A program made the position numbers and the translations under genes. The notes under the pieces are model-generated. The model had not been told where the DNA came from. It worked only from the letters and a program-made list of their open reading frames with translations, and did not search any database. This document shows positions 1 to 12,239 of a stretch of DNA of 64,000 nt, piece by piece; position 1 is the first letter of the stretch; each line of letters opens with the position of its first letter. The DNA is taken from positions 496,001-560,000 of the forward strand of contig NZ_JAANOW010000003.1 in NCBI RefSeq assembly GCF_011758805.1, read 5' to 3'. This DNA is from Mycolicibacterium fluoranthenivorans. GTDB lineage: Bacteria > Actinomycetota > Actinomycetes > Mycobacteriales > Mycobacteriaceae.

Positions 1-1564
<1,564 letters not shown>

Positions 1565-1567
1565 CGC

Positions 1568-2728
1568 TCAGAGTCCGCCGCGGGCGACCAGTTGGGCGGC
1601 GATGACGTTGCGTTGGATCTCGTTGGTGCCTTCCCCGACGATCATCAACGGGGCATCCCGGAAATAACGTTCCACGTCGTACTCGGTGGAATACCCGTAC
1701 CCGCCATGAATGCGCACCGCGTTCAACGCGATCTCCATCGCGACCTCCGAGGCGAACAGCTTGGCCATCCCGGCCTCCATATCGCAGCGCTGCCCGCTGT
1801 CATACATGCGCGCGGCATACCAGGTCAACTGCCGCGCCGCGGTCAACTTGGTGGCCATATCGGCCAGATAATTACCGATCGACTGATGCTTCCAGATCGG
1901 CTGCCCGAAACTCTCCCGCTGCTGGGCATACGCCAACGAATCCTCCAACGCCGCCGTGGCCACCCCCAACGCCCGCGACGCCACCTGGATCCGCCCGGTC
2001 TCCAACCCCTTCATCATCTGCGCAAAACCCCGACCCGGCTGCGCCCCCAAGATCGCCGACACCCCGATCCGATACCCATCGAAAGCCAGCTCGCACGACT
2101 CCACCCCCTTGTACCCCAACTTGGGCAGATCCCGCGACACCGTCAACCCCGGCCCATGCTCGACCAACACGATCGACATCCCCCGATGCTTCGGTTGCGC
2201 CGCCGGATCGGTCTTACACAACAACGCGATCAGATCCGAACGCCGCGCATTCGAAATCCACGTCTTGGCCCCACTGATCACCAACTGCGCACCCTCAGTA
2301 CGCGCCACCGTGCTCATGGCCTGCAGATCCGAACCCCCACCCGGCTCGGTCAACGCCATCGTCGCCCGGCACTGTCCAGTCGCCATCGCCGGCAGATACC
2401 GCTGCTTCTGCTCCTCGGTACCGAACAACGTCACCAACTTCGCCACCACGGTGTGCCCGCCCATCGCCCCGGCCAGACTCATCCACCCCCGCGCCAACTC
2501 CTGGGTGACCTGGGCATAACACGGCATCGACACCGGGCTACCCCCAAAAACCTCCGGCACCGCCAAACCGAAAATCCCGATCTGCTTCATCTGCTCGATC
2601 CACCGCTCGGGATAAGCATTCGCATGCTCCACCTCCAGCACCGACGGCTTGACCTCACGATCCACAAAAGCCCGCACCGTCTGGACCAGAAACGCCTCTT
2701 CATCACTGAGCTGATTGGGTGCGGTCAC
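1568..2728 (-). CDS. Acyl-CoA dehydrogenase
   Basis: A full-length (386 aa) FAD flavoprotein of the acyl-CoA dehydrogenase family, which catalyses alpha,beta-dehydrogenation of acyl-CoA thioesters. Visible signatures are the substrate/FAD segment ATMALTEPGGGSDLQAM, the FAD-contacting TWISNARRSDL, and the C-terminal HGGYGYSTEYDVERYFRD. MIVGEGTNEIQRNVIA carries the glutamate that is the usual catalytic base. The coding strand is unusually rich in runs of G (C runs on the plus strand) between about 2,000 and 2,600 compared with its neighbours, without breaking the frame. It converges with the methyltransferase and lies 9 nt downstream of egtE on the same strand, so read-through from the ergothioneine operon is possible. 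Substrate chain length cannot be told. Confidence 0.92.
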   Translation of the reverse strand: MTAPNQLSDEEAFLVQTVRAFVDREVKPSVLEVEHANAYPERWIEQMKQIGIFGLAVPEVFGGSPVSMPCYAQVTQELARGWMSLAGAMGGHTVVAKLVTLFGTEEQKQRYLPAMATGQCRATMALTEPGGGSDLQAMSTVARTEGAQLVISGAKTWISNARRSDLIALLCKTDPAAQPKHRGMSIVLVEHGPGLTVSRDLPKLGYKGVESCELAFDGYRIGVSAILGAQPGRGFAQMMKGLETGRIQVASRALGVATAALEDSLAYAQQRESFGQPIWKHQSIGNYLADMATKLTAARQLTWYAARMYDSGQRCDMEAGMAKLFASEVAMEIALNAVRIHGGYGYSTEYDVERYFRDAPLMIVGEGTNEIQRNVIAAQLVARGGL

Positions 2729-2737
2729 GCGCTCACC

Positions 2738-3817
2738 CTAGCTACAGGCCACCAGCGCTTCGGCGAACTGTTCCAACTCGGCTTCGGTGACATCGACGTG
2801 CGGTGACACCCGCAGCACGGGTCGCATCAGTTCGTAAGGGGCGCGCACCAGTTCACATGCAGTGGTCACGATGCGGTGTTCAGCGATCAGTCGGGACCTG
2901 ACCCGCGCCGGGAGGGCGTCACCGGTGGGTTCCAGCGTGGTCAATGCCGTGGGTTCGTCGGCGGGTTCGATGACGCGCCAGCCCGGTACGGCGGACAGCG
3001 CGATCCGTGTCCAGCGCCCCACTTCGGCAAGCCGTGTCCGCATCGCCGACGGTCCGGCGGCCAGGTGCTCCCCGACGGCGAGCGAATAGCCGACCCGGGC
3101 GGCGATATTGGCCTCACCGCCTTCCAGCGGTGGTAGCCGCGGGGCGAGCCCGCCGGCGAATGCCGGCGCCATGGCCAGCACACCGACACCGCGCGGGCCG
3201 GCCAGCCACTTACGCGACGAGGAGTACAGCACGTCCGCTCCCACCGCGCAGTCGAGGTGGCCGAGGGCCTGCGCCGCGTCGATCACCAGCGGCAGCCCGA
3301 GGTCGCGGCACACCGGCGCCAGTTCCGCCAGCGGCTGCGCGACACCGCGGTGGCTGCCCAGCGCGGTCAGGTGCACCAACGCGGGCGGATCGGCGCGCAG
3401 CACCGCTTCGGCCTCCTCCACCAGCAGGCGGCCCAGTGGGTCGACGGGCAGCGGATGCACCTGAAAGTCGTTGGCCGCCATGATCGCCAGGTTGGGCCCG
3501 TACTCCCCCGGCGGGCATGCCAGCGTGCGCGGGCCCGCCCAGCTGCTCAGCAGCAGGTCGAGGGCATGATGGGCACCCGTCGTGAACACCACGTCGGCGT
3601 CCGCGATCCCGGCGAGCACCCGCACCGCTTCCCGGCCTGCGTCCAGGACCGGGGTGGCGGCCTCGGCGGCGACATAGCCACCCACCTCGGCCTCATGGCG
3701 GGCATGAGTGGCCGCGGCGTCGATCACGGTGTTGCTCTGCCGCGAGCAGGCGGCGCTGTCCAGGTGCAGTCCCGCGGTGGCGACCCGGGCGGCCCGCCAC
3801 TGCTCGGCGAGTGTCAT
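2738..3817 (-). CDS. egtE: Hercynylcysteine sulfoxide lyase EgtE (PLP-dependent)
   Basis: Last step of ergothioneine synthesis: PLP-dependent C-S cleavage of hercynylcysteine sulfoxide to ergothioneine. The 359-aa protein has a class V aminotransferase (cysteine desulfurase-like) fold. [15 protein letters not shown] holds the cofactor-binding Asp/Gln and [17 protein letters not shown] the Schiff-base lysine. Its ATG overlaps the egtD stop as ATGA, so it is translated with the operon. This is the least conserved gene of the pathway and identification leans partly on position; the fold itself is clear. Confidence 0.88.
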   Translation of the reverse strand: MTLAEQWRAARVATAGLHLDSAACSRQSNTVIDAAATHARHEAEVGGYVAAEAATPVLDAGREAVRVLAGIADADVVFTTGAHHALDLLLSSWAGPRTLACPPGEYGPNLAIMAANDFQVHPLPVDPLGRLLVEEAEAVLRADPPALVHLTALGSHRGVAQPLAELAPVCRDLGLPLVIDAAQALGHLDCAVGADVLYSSSRKWLAGPRGVGVLAMAPAFAGGLAPRLPPLEGGEANIAARVGYSLAVGEHLAAGPSAMRTRLAEVGRWTRIALSAVPGWRVIEPADEPTALTTLEPTGDALPARVRSRLIAEHRIVTTACELVRAPYELMRPVLRVSPHVDVTEAELEQFAEALVACS

Positions 3818-4764
3818 TTGACTGCCAGCGAGAGTCCGAAGTCACCGGCCGGGTCGGTCCACCAGTGGGTGCGGCGCAGCCCGGCCGCCTCGAGTTCGGC
3901 GGCCACGCCCTCGGACCGGAACTTGCAGGACACCTCGGTCAGCATCTCCTCACCCGCGGCGAAGTGCACGGTCAGACCCAGGGCTCCGATGTGAACACGT
4001 TGGGCGGGAACGGATCTCAACCACATCTCGATACGTTCCAGTTCGCCGTTCCACTTGGCGACATGTTCGAAGGCGTCGAGGTCGAAGTCGGCGTCCAACT
4101 CCCGGTTGACCACGGCCAGCACATTGCGGTTGAACGCCGCGGTGACGCCCGCGCTGTCATCGTAGGCCCGCACCAGGCGGTCGGTGTCCTTGACCAGATC
4201 CGTGCCGAGCAGCAGGGCATCGCCTGGGCGCAGCGTGTCCGCCAGCGCGGCAAGGAACTGCGCGCGCGGCGCGGCGTTGAAATTACCGATGGTGGAACCG
4301 AGGAAGATCACCAGCCGCCGGCCCACCCACGGGATCTCACCGAGATCCCGTTCGAAATCACCACACACGGTATCGATCTCGACGCCGGGGTACTCAGAGC
4401 GAAGGGCGACGGCGGCATCGTGGAGCACACTGGGGTCGACGTCGAACGGGATGAACCTGCGCAGCGCACCGCTGTCACGCCAGGCATCGAGCAGTAACCG
4501 GGTCTTCTCCGAGGTGCCGCTGCCCAGCTCCACCAGGGTGTCCGCCCCGGAGGCGGCCGCGATCTCGGTGGCGCGGTCCCGCAGGATGGACGCCTCGGTG
4601 CGGGTCGGGTAATACTCCGGCAACCGGGTGATGCGGTCGAAGAGATCACTGCCTTTGGCATCGTAGAACCATTTGGGCGGCAACGTCTTCGGAGTCTGCT
4701 GCAGGCCGTCGAACACATCGCGTCGCAGCGATTTGGCCAGATCCGTGCGCAAGCCGGTGGTCAT
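3814..4764 (-). CDS. egtD: L-histidine N-alpha-methyltransferase EgtD
   Basis: Trimethylates histidine to hercynine with SAM, the committing step of ergothioneine synthesis. The 316-aa protein shows the family's N-terminal [25 protein letters not shown], then the SAM loop [17 protein letters not shown] and [14 protein letters not shown], then the histidine-betaine region [20 protein letters not shown]. Length matches the family (about 320 aa). Both ends overlap neighbours by ATGA (egtC upstream, egtE downstream), the mark of a tightly coupled operon. Confidence 0.96.
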   Translation of the reverse strand: MTTGLRTDLAKSLRRDVFDGLQQTPKTLPPKWFYDAKGSDLFDRITRLPEYYPTRTEASILRDRATEIAAASGADTLVELGSGTSEKTRLLLDAWRDSGALRRFIPFDVDPSVLHDAAVALRSEYPGVEIDTVCGDFERDLGEIPWVGRRLVIFLGSTIGNFNAAPRAQFLAALADTLRPGDALLLGTDLVKDTDRLVRAYDDSAGVTAAFNRNVLAVVNRELDADFDLDAFEHVAKWNGELERIEMWLRSVPAQRVHIGALGLTVHFAAGEEMLTEVSCKFRSEGVAAELEAAGLRRTHWWTDPAGDFGLSLAVK

Positions 4765-5453
4765 GCCGATCCTTCCAGAGGGGTGAGGGTGATCTCCCCG
4801 GACACCACCGCCACGAGGTGGCGGTCGGGAATGTCGCGCCAGGCCGGGTCATCATCATAGGGTTCACTTGCCAGCACCACACCGTCGGCGCGTTCCAGGA
4901 TCGACAGGGTGTCGCCCCAGGTGGTGGCCAGCAACCGGGTGCCATTTCCGGCCAGGATGTTCAGTCGCGCACCGGGATCGGCGGCACCCACCGCGGCGAC
5001 GGTATCGCCGAGCGCGTCGAGCCCGCGCTCGAAGAGGTGCGCGGCCAGCACGGCGCTGTCGACAGTGGATTCGGCATCCCGGGAAGGTGGCAACACCGCC
5101 CGGTCGACGACGCCGTTGTGCGACAACAGCCAGGTGCCGTCGGTGAACGGGGCTGACGCCGACGGTTCGATGGGCATCCCGATGGTGGCCGACCGGACGG
5201 CGGCCACCACACAGCCGCTGCGCAGCGTCGGCGCCACCGAGGCGAAGGAGGCATCACCCCAGAGCGGTTTGTCGCTGCGCCAGCGGTGTACGCCCTGCGC
5301 AGAGAAGAATCCCACGCCCCAGCCGTCGGCGTTCACCAGGCCGTGCTTCTGCCGCCGTGGCGAATATGACTGCACCACAAGACCTTCTGGAGGTTCAAGC
5401 ACCAGCGACGACACCGACACCGGAGCGCCCAGCCACCCGAGATGTCTACACAT
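4761..5453 (-). CDS. egtC: Gamma-glutamyl-hercynylcysteine sulfoxide hydrolase EgtC
   Basis: An Ntn-type class II glutamine amidotransferase domain protein (230 aa) that removes the gamma-glutamyl group from the EgtB product. After Met removal the N-terminus is Cys2 ([12 protein letters not shown]), the catalytic nucleophile. Downstream are the expected AGWGVGFF-like [11 protein letters not shown] and LLSHNGVVD segments, the latter contacting the gamma-glutamyl moiety. It overlaps egtB by 8 nt and egtD by 4 nt. It cannot be a glutamine-dependent synthase subunit since no acceptor domain is present. Confidence 0.95.
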   Translation of the reverse strand: MCRHLGWLGAPVSVSSLVLEPPEGLVVQSYSPRRQKHGLVNADGWGVGFFSAQGVHRWRSDKPLWGDASFASVAPTLRSGCVVAAVRSATIGMPIEPSASAPFTDGTWLLSHNGVVDRAVLPPSRDAESTVDSAVLAAHLFERGLDALGDTVAAVGAADPGARLNILAGNGTRLLATTWGDTLSILERADGVVLASEPYDDDPAWRDIPDRHLVAVVSGEITLTPLEGSA

Positions 5454-6741
5454 CCCACGCCAACCGGACGCCCGAGAAGATCTGCCGCCGGATCGGATGG
5501 TCCCAGTTACGGAAGCTGGGCCGCACGATGGAGGCGGCCACCGCCCACGAGCCGCCGCGCAGCACCCGGTAGTCGCCGGCCCCGGAGCCTTCGAAGAACG
5601 GTTCGCTGTACCGGTCGTAGATCATCGGCCGGAACCCCGGCCAGGGCCGCAGCGCCGAGGTGGTCCACTCCCACACGTCGCCCAGCATCTGTTCGGCCCC
5701 GTACGCGGACGCACCGGCCGGATAGGCACCCACCGGGGCCGGGCGCATGGCCTGGCCGCCGAGGTTGACCACCTCCGGTGTCGGTGGTGCACTGCCCCAA
5801 GGGAATCTGCGCCGCTCCCGGAGTGCGGGATCCCATGCGCAGGCCTTCTCCCATTCGATCTCGGTCGGCAGCCGGGCTCCCGCCCACGCGGCGTACGCCT
5901 GCGCCTCGAAGAAGGTGACGTGCTGTACGGGCTCGTCGGCCGGGATCTCCTCGACATGCCCGAATCTGGTGCGGGTGCCCGCCAAGGCTCCGTCGTCCCA
6001 GAACTGCGGTGCCACCAGACCCGCCCGTTCCCGGTGCTCCCACCCGCGCGCCGACCACCAGCGGGGGTCTCGGTAGCCGCCGTCGTCGATGAATCCGCGC
6101 CACTCCGCGTTGGTGACCGGAACCCGGCCGATCCGGAAGGCGTCGACGTGCACCGTGTGGGCGGGTCGTTCGTTGTCCAGCGAGTACGGCTCGTCGGATG
6201 CGTTGACGCCCAGCGTGAACGGACCCGCAGGCACCGGCACAGCGGTACCCGCGACACCGGGCCGGCCGGCGGGCAGGGGGCCGCCGGTACCGAGGATGGG
6301 TGCGCCGGAGCGCAGGTTCAGCGCCTGCAGCATCGTCTCGTCGTGCTGGTTCTCATGCGAGATCACCAAACCGAACCGGAACAGCTCATCCTCCGTGCGC
6401 GCCGCTCCCAGGGCATCGAGCGCGCGATCACGCACGGTGCGGCAATACGCCCGGGCATCCGTCGGCGGCAGCAGCGGCAGCCCGAACCGACTGGCGCGGG
6501 AATGCACGAACGCGTCATAGAGCCGTTCGACATCCGGCGCCAGCATGCCCGGCCTGTCCGGGTTGCCGTCACGCAGGAGCCAGAGTTCCTCCTGCTGCCC
6601 GATATGGGCCAGATCCCACACCAGTGGGCTCATCAACGGGTCGTACTGGCGGTGCAGTTCGGCATCGTCGAAATCGACCAGCGCCAAGGTACGTTCCCTG
6701 GCCTGGGTGAGTTCGCGGGCCAGCACCTCTGGTGACGTCAC
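5446..6741 (-). CDS. egtB: Hercynine oxygenase EgtB (iron-dependent sulfoxide synthase)
   Basis: Non-haem iron enzyme joining gamma-glutamylcysteine (or cysteine) to hercynine with O2. The 431-aa product starts at a GTG whose G-T-G-A overlaps the egtA stop; the frame is open for 360 nt further upstream but that part is antisense-like sequence inside egtA. Domains in order: a DinB-like helical domain with [15 protein letters not shown] and [13 protein letters not shown] (iron-ligand histidines), then a formylglycine-generating-enzyme/C-type lectin-like domain with [25 protein letters not shown] and VLRGGSWAV near the C-terminus. The 3' end overlaps egtC by 8 nt. Confidence 0.95.
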   Translation of the reverse strand: MTSPEVLARELTQARERTLALVDFDDAELHRQYDPLMSPLVWDLAHIGQQEELWLLRDGNPDRPGMLAPDVERLYDAFVHSRASRFGLPLLPPTDARAYCRTVRDRALDALGAARTEDELFRFGLVISHENQHDETMLQALNLRSGAPILGTGGPLPAGRPGVAGTAVPVPAGPFTLGVNASDEPYSLDNERPAHTVHVDAFRIGRVPVTNAEWRGFIDDGGYRDPRWWSARGWEHRERAGLVAPQFWDDGALAGTRTRFGHVEEIPADEPVQHVTFFEAQAYAAWAGARLPTEIEWEKACAWDPALRERRRFPWGSAPPTPEVVNLGGQAMRPAPVGAYPAGASAYGAEQMLGDVWEWTTSALRPWPGFRPMIYDRYSEPFFEGSGAGDYRVLRGGSWAVAASIVRPSFRNWDHPIRRQIFSGVRLAWDV

Positions 6742-7991
6742 GACCCACCCTTCGCCAATTGTCCGAGCACGGAAGGAATCCCGTCCACGAGCACCCGGTC
6801 GGAAAAATCGTCGGCCGCGCTGCGGCCGGCCGACGCATTGCGCAGCAAGAGGTCCAGCTGCTCGGACAGCTCGGCGGGCGCGCGTTCGGCGGCGGCGGTC
6901 ACGCACCGCACCGCCGCGTCCTTCAACCGCGGATCGCCCAGTCCCACCCTGGCCGCCAGATCCCATTCGGCGGCAACAGGTTCGGTCGCCTCGGCCGCGA
7001 TCTGCGCGGCGGCGGGGTCGTCCATCAACGTGACCAGGGTGAACACCACAGCCGGCCACACATGGTCGGGCATGCTGTCCAGATAGCGGATCTCCAGCCA
7101 CTGCCGCGGACGCACCGGCGGGAAGAGCGTCGTCAGGTGGTAGTCGAGATCCTCGTCGGTGGGCAGCCGGCCACCGAGGGCCGCGCGGCCGTCGGCCCAG
7201 TCCGCGAACGTCACCCAGTCGGCCACCGCCTCGGTGTGGGCGTCGGCGTCGGTCCCGCGCACCAGCATCACCGGCGCCCGCAGTGCGTAGCGCGCCCAGT
7301 CCACCCTGGGGTCGGCACTGTTCTGGCCGAGCACGGGCCCGCAGCGCGCGGCGTCGATCTGCCCCCAGACCCGCTGCCTGGTGCTGCGCCAGCCGGTGAA
7401 CTGGCCACCGAGCAACGGGGAGTTGGCCGACAGGGCGATCATCGTCGGTCCCAGGGCGTGCGCCAGCCGCACCCGATCAGCCCAGCCCGCGCGCGGGCCG
7501 GCTTCGATGTTCACCTGCATCGACGCGGTCGACGTCATCATCTCCGCGCCGGCGGTACCCGTCCGGGCGAAGAAGCGCTCCATGGCCCGGTACCGAGGGC
7601 CGGGATGGATTCGCTCGGCCGGACGCAGCGGGTCGGTGCCCAGCAGCACCAGACCCAGTCCACGGGCGGCGAACGCCGCGCTCAGCGCCGCGCGATCGGC
7701 AGCGATCGTCGCGATTGCGGCGGACGCCCCGTGCGCAGGTGGGCCGGACAGTTCGACTGCCCCTCCCGGCTCGACGGTGATGGCGCTCCCGCCGGGCAGC
7801 GTGGGCACCGAGGCGATGACATCGGCGAGCTCGGCCCAGCCCGGCCTGCGGGACGGGTCCTCGGTGTCGTAACAGTGGGCTTCGAGCTCCAGCCCGACCG
7901 CGCCGACGGGACCGTCGCGCAGACAGCCTTCGGCGATACGCGCAGCCATGGCCCCAGAGGCGCAATCGACATCCCACGCGGCGGTGGTCAT
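6738..7991 (-). CDS. egtA: Glutamate-cysteine ligase EgtA
   Basis: Makes gamma-glutamylcysteine, the thiol donor for EgtB. The start is taken at the second ATG (7991): GGAAGGA lies about 9 nt upstream of it, whereas the first ATG (8000) directly abuts that Shine-Dalgarno and would leave no spacing. The 417-aa product has GCS2-family features: [11 protein letters not shown] near the N-terminus (metal/ATP-binding Glu residues), [15 protein letters not shown], and [15 protein letters not shown]. It is the first gene of egtA-B-C-D-E, all overlapping, and ends in the GTGA that starts egtB. Confidence 0.93.
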   Translation of the reverse strand: MTTAAWDVDCASGAMAARIAEGCLRDGPVGAVGLELEAHCYDTEDPSRRPGWAELADVIASVPTLPGGSAITVEPGGAVELSGPPAHGASAAIATIAADRAALSAAFAARGLGLVLLGTDPLRPAERIHPGPRYRAMERFFARTGTAGAEMMTSTASMQVNIEAGPRAGWADRVRLAHALGPTMIALSANSPLLGGQFTGWRSTRQRVWGQIDAARCGPVLGQNSADPRVDWARYALRAPVMLVRGTDADAHTEAVADWVTFADWADGRAALGGRLPTDEDLDYHLTTLFPPVRPRQWLEIRYLDSMPDHVWPAVVFTLVTLMDDPAAAQIAAEATEPVAAEWDLAARVGLGDPRLKDAAVRCVTAAAERAPAELSEQLDLLLRNASAGRSAADDFSDRVLVDGIPSVLGQLAKGGS

Positions 7992-8043
7992 GCGTGCCAT
8001 TCCTTCCCCCGGGGGTCTGGACGCTGAGGGCGTTCTCTCTGAC

Positions 8044-8066
8044 TACCCTTTATCTTCCAGAAGGGT
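8044..8066. other. Short inverted repeat between the Rv3705c-like gene and egtA
   Basis: ACCCTT and AAGGGT are separated by about 10 nt in the 96-nt gap upstream of egtA. It is short and has no T run, so terminator function is doubtful; it may instead be a weak operator in the egtA promoter region. No convincing sigma-A promoter was identified beyond AT-rich sequence around 8,041-8,060. Confidence 0.25.
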
Positions 8067-8096
8067 CCGACATATTCCCAGGGCTTTTGCGCACAG

Positions 8097-8747
8097 CTAC
8101 TGTCCCAGGGAGTTCTGCATGGCACCGGCGAGCACGTTGACCGCCGGTCCGCCGTTCCCAGATTGACAGACCTTGGCTTGTAGCAAAACATTTTCGCGCA
8201 GTCGGGTCTGGGTGAAGCAACGCCGGTCGGTCCCGGCTTCCTGCTTGATCCACACCGCGTCGGCGGGCATGGCGGGACCGCCGGTGAAGGTCCACACCTG
8301 CGTGACGAAGTCGTCCAGGTGCATCGCCGTCGTCTGCCCGGCGCAACCGACGGTGCGGTCGGTGATCCGGTGGAAGGCCCGGGTGGCCGCATCGTCGGTG
8401 GCGAAGACGCCCACCGCCTGCTTGATCAGGTGTGTGGTGTCGGTGGCTGAGGTCTGCGCCAGGGCGCTGTTGAACGAGGCGAGGTCGGGATCGTCGTAGA
8501 CCTCGGGCAAGCCGATATCGGCCCAGTTGTTGCAGACCGGGGTGTCGACGGAGAAGGTCTGGATCGGGTCGGTGGACACCGTCCCCCAGGCCAGCGGTGC
8601 GCCGACGATATTGGCCACCGACCCCTTCGGCAGCACCGCGTAGTTCACCACCCCGGGATCGGACGGCTTGGCCCAGGCGGTGGCGGTCGGCGCGACCGCC
8701 AGACACATACCTGCCACGACTGCTGTCAGGCGCATGGCATCGATCAT
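8097..8747 (-). CDS. Secreted PknH-sensor-like protein (Rv3705c-like)
   Basis: The frame opens at 8858, but the first 37 codons encode Pro/Arg-rich sequence overlapping the next lipoprotein gene. Starts at 8747 or 8735 place a proper signal peptide (MRLTAVVAGMCLAVAPTATAWA) at the front. The mature part (about 180 aa) has four spaced cysteines (VCNNWAD, VGCAGQT, RRCFTQT, KVCQSG) and the layout of the extracellular PknH-like sensor domain family common in mycobacterial exported proteins. Such domains probably bind ligands outside the membrane; the ligand is unknown. The gene is on the same strand as egtA, 106 nt upstream. Confidence 0.7.
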   Translation of the reverse strand: MIDAMRLTAVVAGMCLAVAPTATAWAKPSDPGVVNYAVLPKGSVANIVGAPLAWGTVSTDPIQTFSVDTPVCNNWADIGLPEVYDDPDLASFNSALAQTSATDTTHLIKQAVGVFATDDAATRAFHRITDRTVGCAGQTTAMHLDDFVTQVWTFTGGPAMPADAVWIKQEAGTDRRCFTQTRLRENVLLQAKVCQSGNGGPAVNVLAGAMQNSLGQ

Positions 8748-8766
8748 GCCAGGACCGGTGTCGCGG

Positions 8767-9291
8767 TCAGAAAAGCGTCTGGGTGCAATAGGTCCGGGCC
8801 GGGGCGGGATACGGCCATGCGTAGGAACCGGCGACGGCGGGGCATGCGGACTGATCACGCACGTCGAGCCGCTGGGTGATCTGGACGATCAGCTCCGAGC
8901 CCCGTTCGGCGCAATCGGCCTTCTGCACCACACCGATCGGCATCTCCATCGTGTAGCAGTGCTGCGCCACGAGATTGGGCACCAGACAGAGTCGCGCCGT
9001 GCCCGGCTCCGCCAATTGGGTGGACAGGTGCTGGTATTCGTTGCTCGGGCAGTTGCCGTTCGCGTCGGCGGTGGCACCGACGGTGTAACTCGGATCGGCC
9101 GTGCACGCGGACTTGGCGGCGCGGGCGGGCGCTTCCGGAGTCGCAGAGGGGATCTGCACACAGTCACCCACGGTGAAGATCGTCGACGTCGCCACATCGG
9201 CGGACTGGGCCCGGAATCCACACGAGGACAGGATGGCCGCCAATACCACAACACCGACCATCAGCACGGTAGGCGACGGTCGGCGTGTCAT
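8767..9291 (-). CDS. Lipoprotein with cysteine-rich exported domain
   Basis: From the ATG at 9291 the product (174 aa) begins with MTRRPSPTVLMVGVVVLAAI followed by the lipobox LSSC, predicting lipidation on that Cys and anchoring outside the membrane. The mature region holds further cysteines likely paired in disulfides (VGDCVQIP, KSACTAD, GNCPSNE, ARLCLVP, QHCYTME, KADCAERG, SACPAV, TYCTQT). A GTG at 9309 would add six residues ahead of a usual signal start. It lies 19 nt upstream of the preceding secreted protein gene, suggesting joint expression. I do not recognise a function. Confidence 0.75.
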   Translation of the reverse strand: MTRRPSPTVLMVGVVVLAAILSSCGFRAQSADVATSTIFTVGDCVQIPSATPEAPARAAKSACTADPSYTVGATADANGNCPSNEYQHLSTQLAEPGTARLCLVPNLVAQHCYTMEMPIGVVQKADCAERGSELIVQITQRLDVRDQSACPAVAGSYAWPYPAPARTYCTQTLF

Positions 9292-9393
9292 GGTTAGCGA
9301 GACTCTCACGAGTCACCCGCTGCTGCCAAGAGGTCACGGGGATTCTCAGACCCCCGTGACCTTCCTCTTAATGTCTAGGGCCGATCAATGTCC

Positions 9394-9780
9394 CTAGGGT
9401 CGCGGCATGACGTTCGGGCCACCCGGTCCGCCGGGGCCACTCGGTCCCCCAGGACCACCGGGTCCACCCGGGAAGCCGTCGCGGTCACCGGGAGCGCCCG
9501 GGAAGAACATGTGCGGCGGGCCCATCGGTGGGCCTTCCCGGTGGAACATGCCCGACTCGCGATGCGGGCCGCCGCGGTGTCCGCCGTCGGAGTTCTTGCC
9601 CAGGTAGAACCCGGAGAAGAACACCACCGCGACGATGAAGGTGGCGCCCGCGGCGATACCCACCCAGGCGACGGCCTGGAACAGTTTGTGAGGACGCTTG
9701 GGCTCCACGAACACCGGCTGCGTCGGCACGGGGGTTACTGGGGCCACCGGGGTGGTGGGTGTCTCGGCTTCATCGCTCAT
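9394..9780 (-). CDS. Proline-rich membrane protein with a collagen-like tail
   Basis: A 128-aa single-pass membrane protein. Residues 1-30 are acidic and proline-rich (TPTTPVAPVTPVPTQP); a transmembrane helix follows (AVAWVGIAAGATFIVAVVFF). The exterior tail is His/Gly-rich and ends in a run of G-G-P, S-G-P and G-P-N triplets, collagen-like. The start at 9780 (MSDEAE) is chosen over 9807, which adds an unlikely MPRVGIMGS. It matches the proline-rich Rv3706c position. The triplet run is prone to slippage, so its length may vary between strains. Function unknown. Confidence 0.7.
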   Translation of the reverse strand: MSDEAETPTTPVAPVTPVPTQPVFVEPKRPHKLFQAVAWVGIAAGATFIVAVVFFSGFYLGKNSDGGHRGGPHRESGMFHREGPPMGPPHMFFPGAPGDRDGFPGGPGGPGGPSGPGGPGGPNVMPRP

Positions 9781-9833
9781 GCTTCCCATGATGCCGACGC
9801 GGGGCAATGTGCCGGTTAGATGGGCAATATGAA

Positions 9834-12089
9834 TCAGCTGTGAGACGCAGCGACGCCCTCGGCGGGCGGCACTTCCACGAGCAGCGACATCCCGTGGTGG
9901 GCCGACATCTCGACGGCGAAACTGTGCAGATCGTCGACATGGCCGATCACCTTGCCGCTGAACATGTCCGACACCGCCGCACCGGGGGGCAGGTACTCGG
10001 AGCGAACGGTGCCCGCGATGTCCTCGTTGGCGAAGTTCAGCACCGTCAGCTGCAGCTGGTTGGGGTCGTCGAGCTGGTGGACCATGACCAGCATGCCGTG
10101 GTGGGAAACGTCGGGGATGTCGATCTGCCGGCTGGTCGCCACCCCGAAATGAGTCCTGACCCGCAGGATGGCCTGGAGCTGGCGGAGAAAACTGGTGTCG
10201 TCGGCGAGCTGTTCGGGTAGGGATCCGTACAAGCTGGTACCGCGCGGCATGCCGGCACTGGAGTGACCGGCCTCGGGGTTGACGCCCATCAGATCGTGCG
10301 CGGCGCGGTGGATCCAGCGGGTGTCTCCCCCGCGCAGGAGCTCATGGATCTCCGCGGCCGGCAGCGTCAGCATCCCGCAGAGATCCCAGCCGGACAGGGC
10401 GAACACCCCCGGTTGCAGCGCGTTGAACATGGCCAGCAGCAGATGTGCCCGCCGGATGCGGTCGATATCGGTGATCTCGTCGAGATCGGTGACACCGAGG
10501 GTCGCGGCGATGACCGTGGCGGTGGTGCAGGCGATGCCGTTGGTGGTGAAGACCAGGTTGTACGGCGCGTGCGGGCCGGTGAGCGCATCGGTGAGATCGG
10601 TGCGGATGGTCTGCCCGAGTTCTTCGCCGGTGACCTCGTGACCCTTGTAGGTGTAGATATCGTCGCGGTGCCCGGCGGACCAGTGCACCAGCTCATAGGT
10701 CAGCTCGTCGTGGTTCTGCAAGGCGTGTACCAGCGAGGCCGGATCGACCTCCGTCTCCAGCGTGGTGCGCAGGGTGAGGCGCAGGAACTCGGTGTCCCCC
10801 GTGGCCAGCGCATGCTGGTAGGCGGGCCGGTTGATGAAGTCGTAGGACAGATCGGGTCCGGCGATGCTGTTGTCCCGGATGTCGTCGATGGTCAGGTTCA
10901 GCTCCTGGAAGGTGAACCCACCGAGCTTGCGCACCATACTTCCGATGAACTGGTTCGCCGCCTGTGACAGCGGGTGGCCTTCGGACCAGCCGACGTCATC
11001 CTCGGCCGATTTCTCCGCGCCGAGGAACCCGTTGGCATCCAGGCGCAGTCCACCCGACCCCAGGTCGCTCAGCGAATGCAGTGCGTCGCCGATCACCAGT
11101 CGCATACCGGCGAAGCTGGGATCGAGCCAGTTGATCGAGGGTTGCCCGTCCTTGAAGTAGTGCAGATACACCCAGCGCCGCTCGACACCGTCGACACCGA
11201 CGATCGGCCGGGTCACACTCCAGTTCGTTTCCTTGATGCCCTCGGCGTAGAAGATGACCCGCTGCAGCCGGCCGATGATGTACCCGGCCTTGTCCAGCCA
11301 ATCCTCGGTCGCGGAATCGACATTGACCGAATCGACACCGGCCGGGACCTCCGGCAGGTGCTCCCAGTCCCGCGGATCGATGTCGACCATGTGGTAGATA
11401 CCCGGGTAGTCGGCGTATTTCATCTCCGCCAGCCGGAAATCGGCACCCTTGCCGGTGTGGCCGGGCACGATGTCGTCGATGATGGTGCCGCCGTACCAGT
11501 TGGCCGTGCCGCACATCTGCCGGAACTCGTCCTCGGTTCCGAACGCGGGGTCTATCTGGGTGCTGATCCGATCGAAGTGGCCGTCCACGCTGGGCGTCAA
11601 CTGCCAGCCCGCGATGCCACCCGCCCGTTTCACCGGGCCGGTGTGCACAGCTTGAATACCGATCTCCGCGAACGCTTTCCACATCTCCTCGTCGGCCATC
11701 GCCTTGAGGAACGATTCGTCGGGTCGGGTGATCAGCGACAGCGGGTAGGCGGTGAACCATACCGATGCGGTGTCGACGGCCGAGCGCGGGTTCGGCCGCG
11801 CGAACGGGTTCTGCCACATCGAGCCCTGCCCGGAGAACTGCTGACTGATCTCGTTGGCGTCGGCCAGCATCGACTGCGACAGCAGCCACGAGACGTACGC
11901 GGGGTTCGCCCCGGTCGGCGGCCCGTCCTGAGCCAGCGACCGCCGCACGAACGGGGTGCGCACCCGGGGCCGGGAGCGCAACGTCTTGGGGCGAGCCGGA
12001 TGCAGATGCTCGTCGAAGGTGATCTCGGCAGGCTCGTTGGACTGACCGTCCACCGCGGGGTCCGGTGGTCCAGCTGCCTGCGACGACAT
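9834..12089 (-). CDS. GH13 alpha-amylase/trehalose-synthase-like enzyme
   Basis: A 751-aa (beta/alpha)8-barrel glycoside hydrolase of clan GH-H. The expected catalytic set is present: nucleophile Asp351 in [12 protein letters not shown], acid/base Glu396 in GFTFQELNL, and transition-state Asp461 in [13 protein letters not shown]. The region [13 protein letters not shown] (about 206-218) fits the conserved barrel strand 3. The C-terminal 100 residues form a beta-rich amylase tail. The first 55 residues are polar with no signal peptide, so it is cytoplasmic and may act in alpha-glucan, maltose or trehalose interconversion. TreS proper has a different N-terminus and is usually fused or paired with maltokinase, not seen here. 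The gene is not in the M. tuberculosis version of this block as I remember it. Confidence 0.85.
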   Translation of the reverse strand: MSSQAAGPPDPAVDGQSNEPAEITFDEHLHPARPKTLRSRPRVRTPFVRRSLAQDGPPTGANPAYVSWLLSQSMLADANEISQQFSGQGSMWQNPFARPNPRSAVDTASVWFTAYPLSLITRPDESFLKAMADEEMWKAFAEIGIQAVHTGPVKRAGGIAGWQLTPSVDGHFDRISTQIDPAFGTEDEFRQMCGTANWYGGTIIDDIVPGHTGKGADFRLAEMKYADYPGIYHMVDIDPRDWEHLPEVPAGVDSVNVDSATEDWLDKAGYIIGRLQRVIFYAEGIKETNWSVTRPIVGVDGVERRWVYLHYFKDGQPSINWLDPSFAGMRLVIGDALHSLSDLGSGGLRLDANGFLGAEKSAEDDVGWSEGHPLSQAANQFIGSMVRKLGGFTFQELNLTIDDIRDNSIAGPDLSYDFINRPAYQHALATGDTEFLRLTLRTTLETEVDPASLVHALQNHDELTYELVHWSAGHRDDIYTYKGHEVTGEELGQTIRTDLTDALTGPHAPYNLVFTTNGIACTTATVIAATLGVTDLDEITDIDRIRRAHLLLAMFNALQPGVFALSGWDLCGMLTLPAAEIHELLRGGDTRWIHRAAHDLMGVNPEAGHSSAGMPRGTSLYGSLPEQLADDTSFLRQLQAILRVRTHFGVATSRQIDIPDVSHHGMLVMVHQLDDPNQLQLTVLNFANEDIAGTVRSEYLPPGAAVSDMFSGKVIGHVDDLHSFAVEMSAHHGMSLLVEVPPAEGVAASHS

Positions 12090-12239
12090 CTGTCTCCTCC
12101 CTCACGTGCCACGATGGCGCTACCCCGAGGGGCAGTATTGCCACGTGCCGCTGCGCGCAAACATCGTGGGACCTGTACCCGCGACGGCACAGCGCCGACT
12201 CGATGCTACGCGAACACCATGGGAGGCCGGGCGTTCGCG

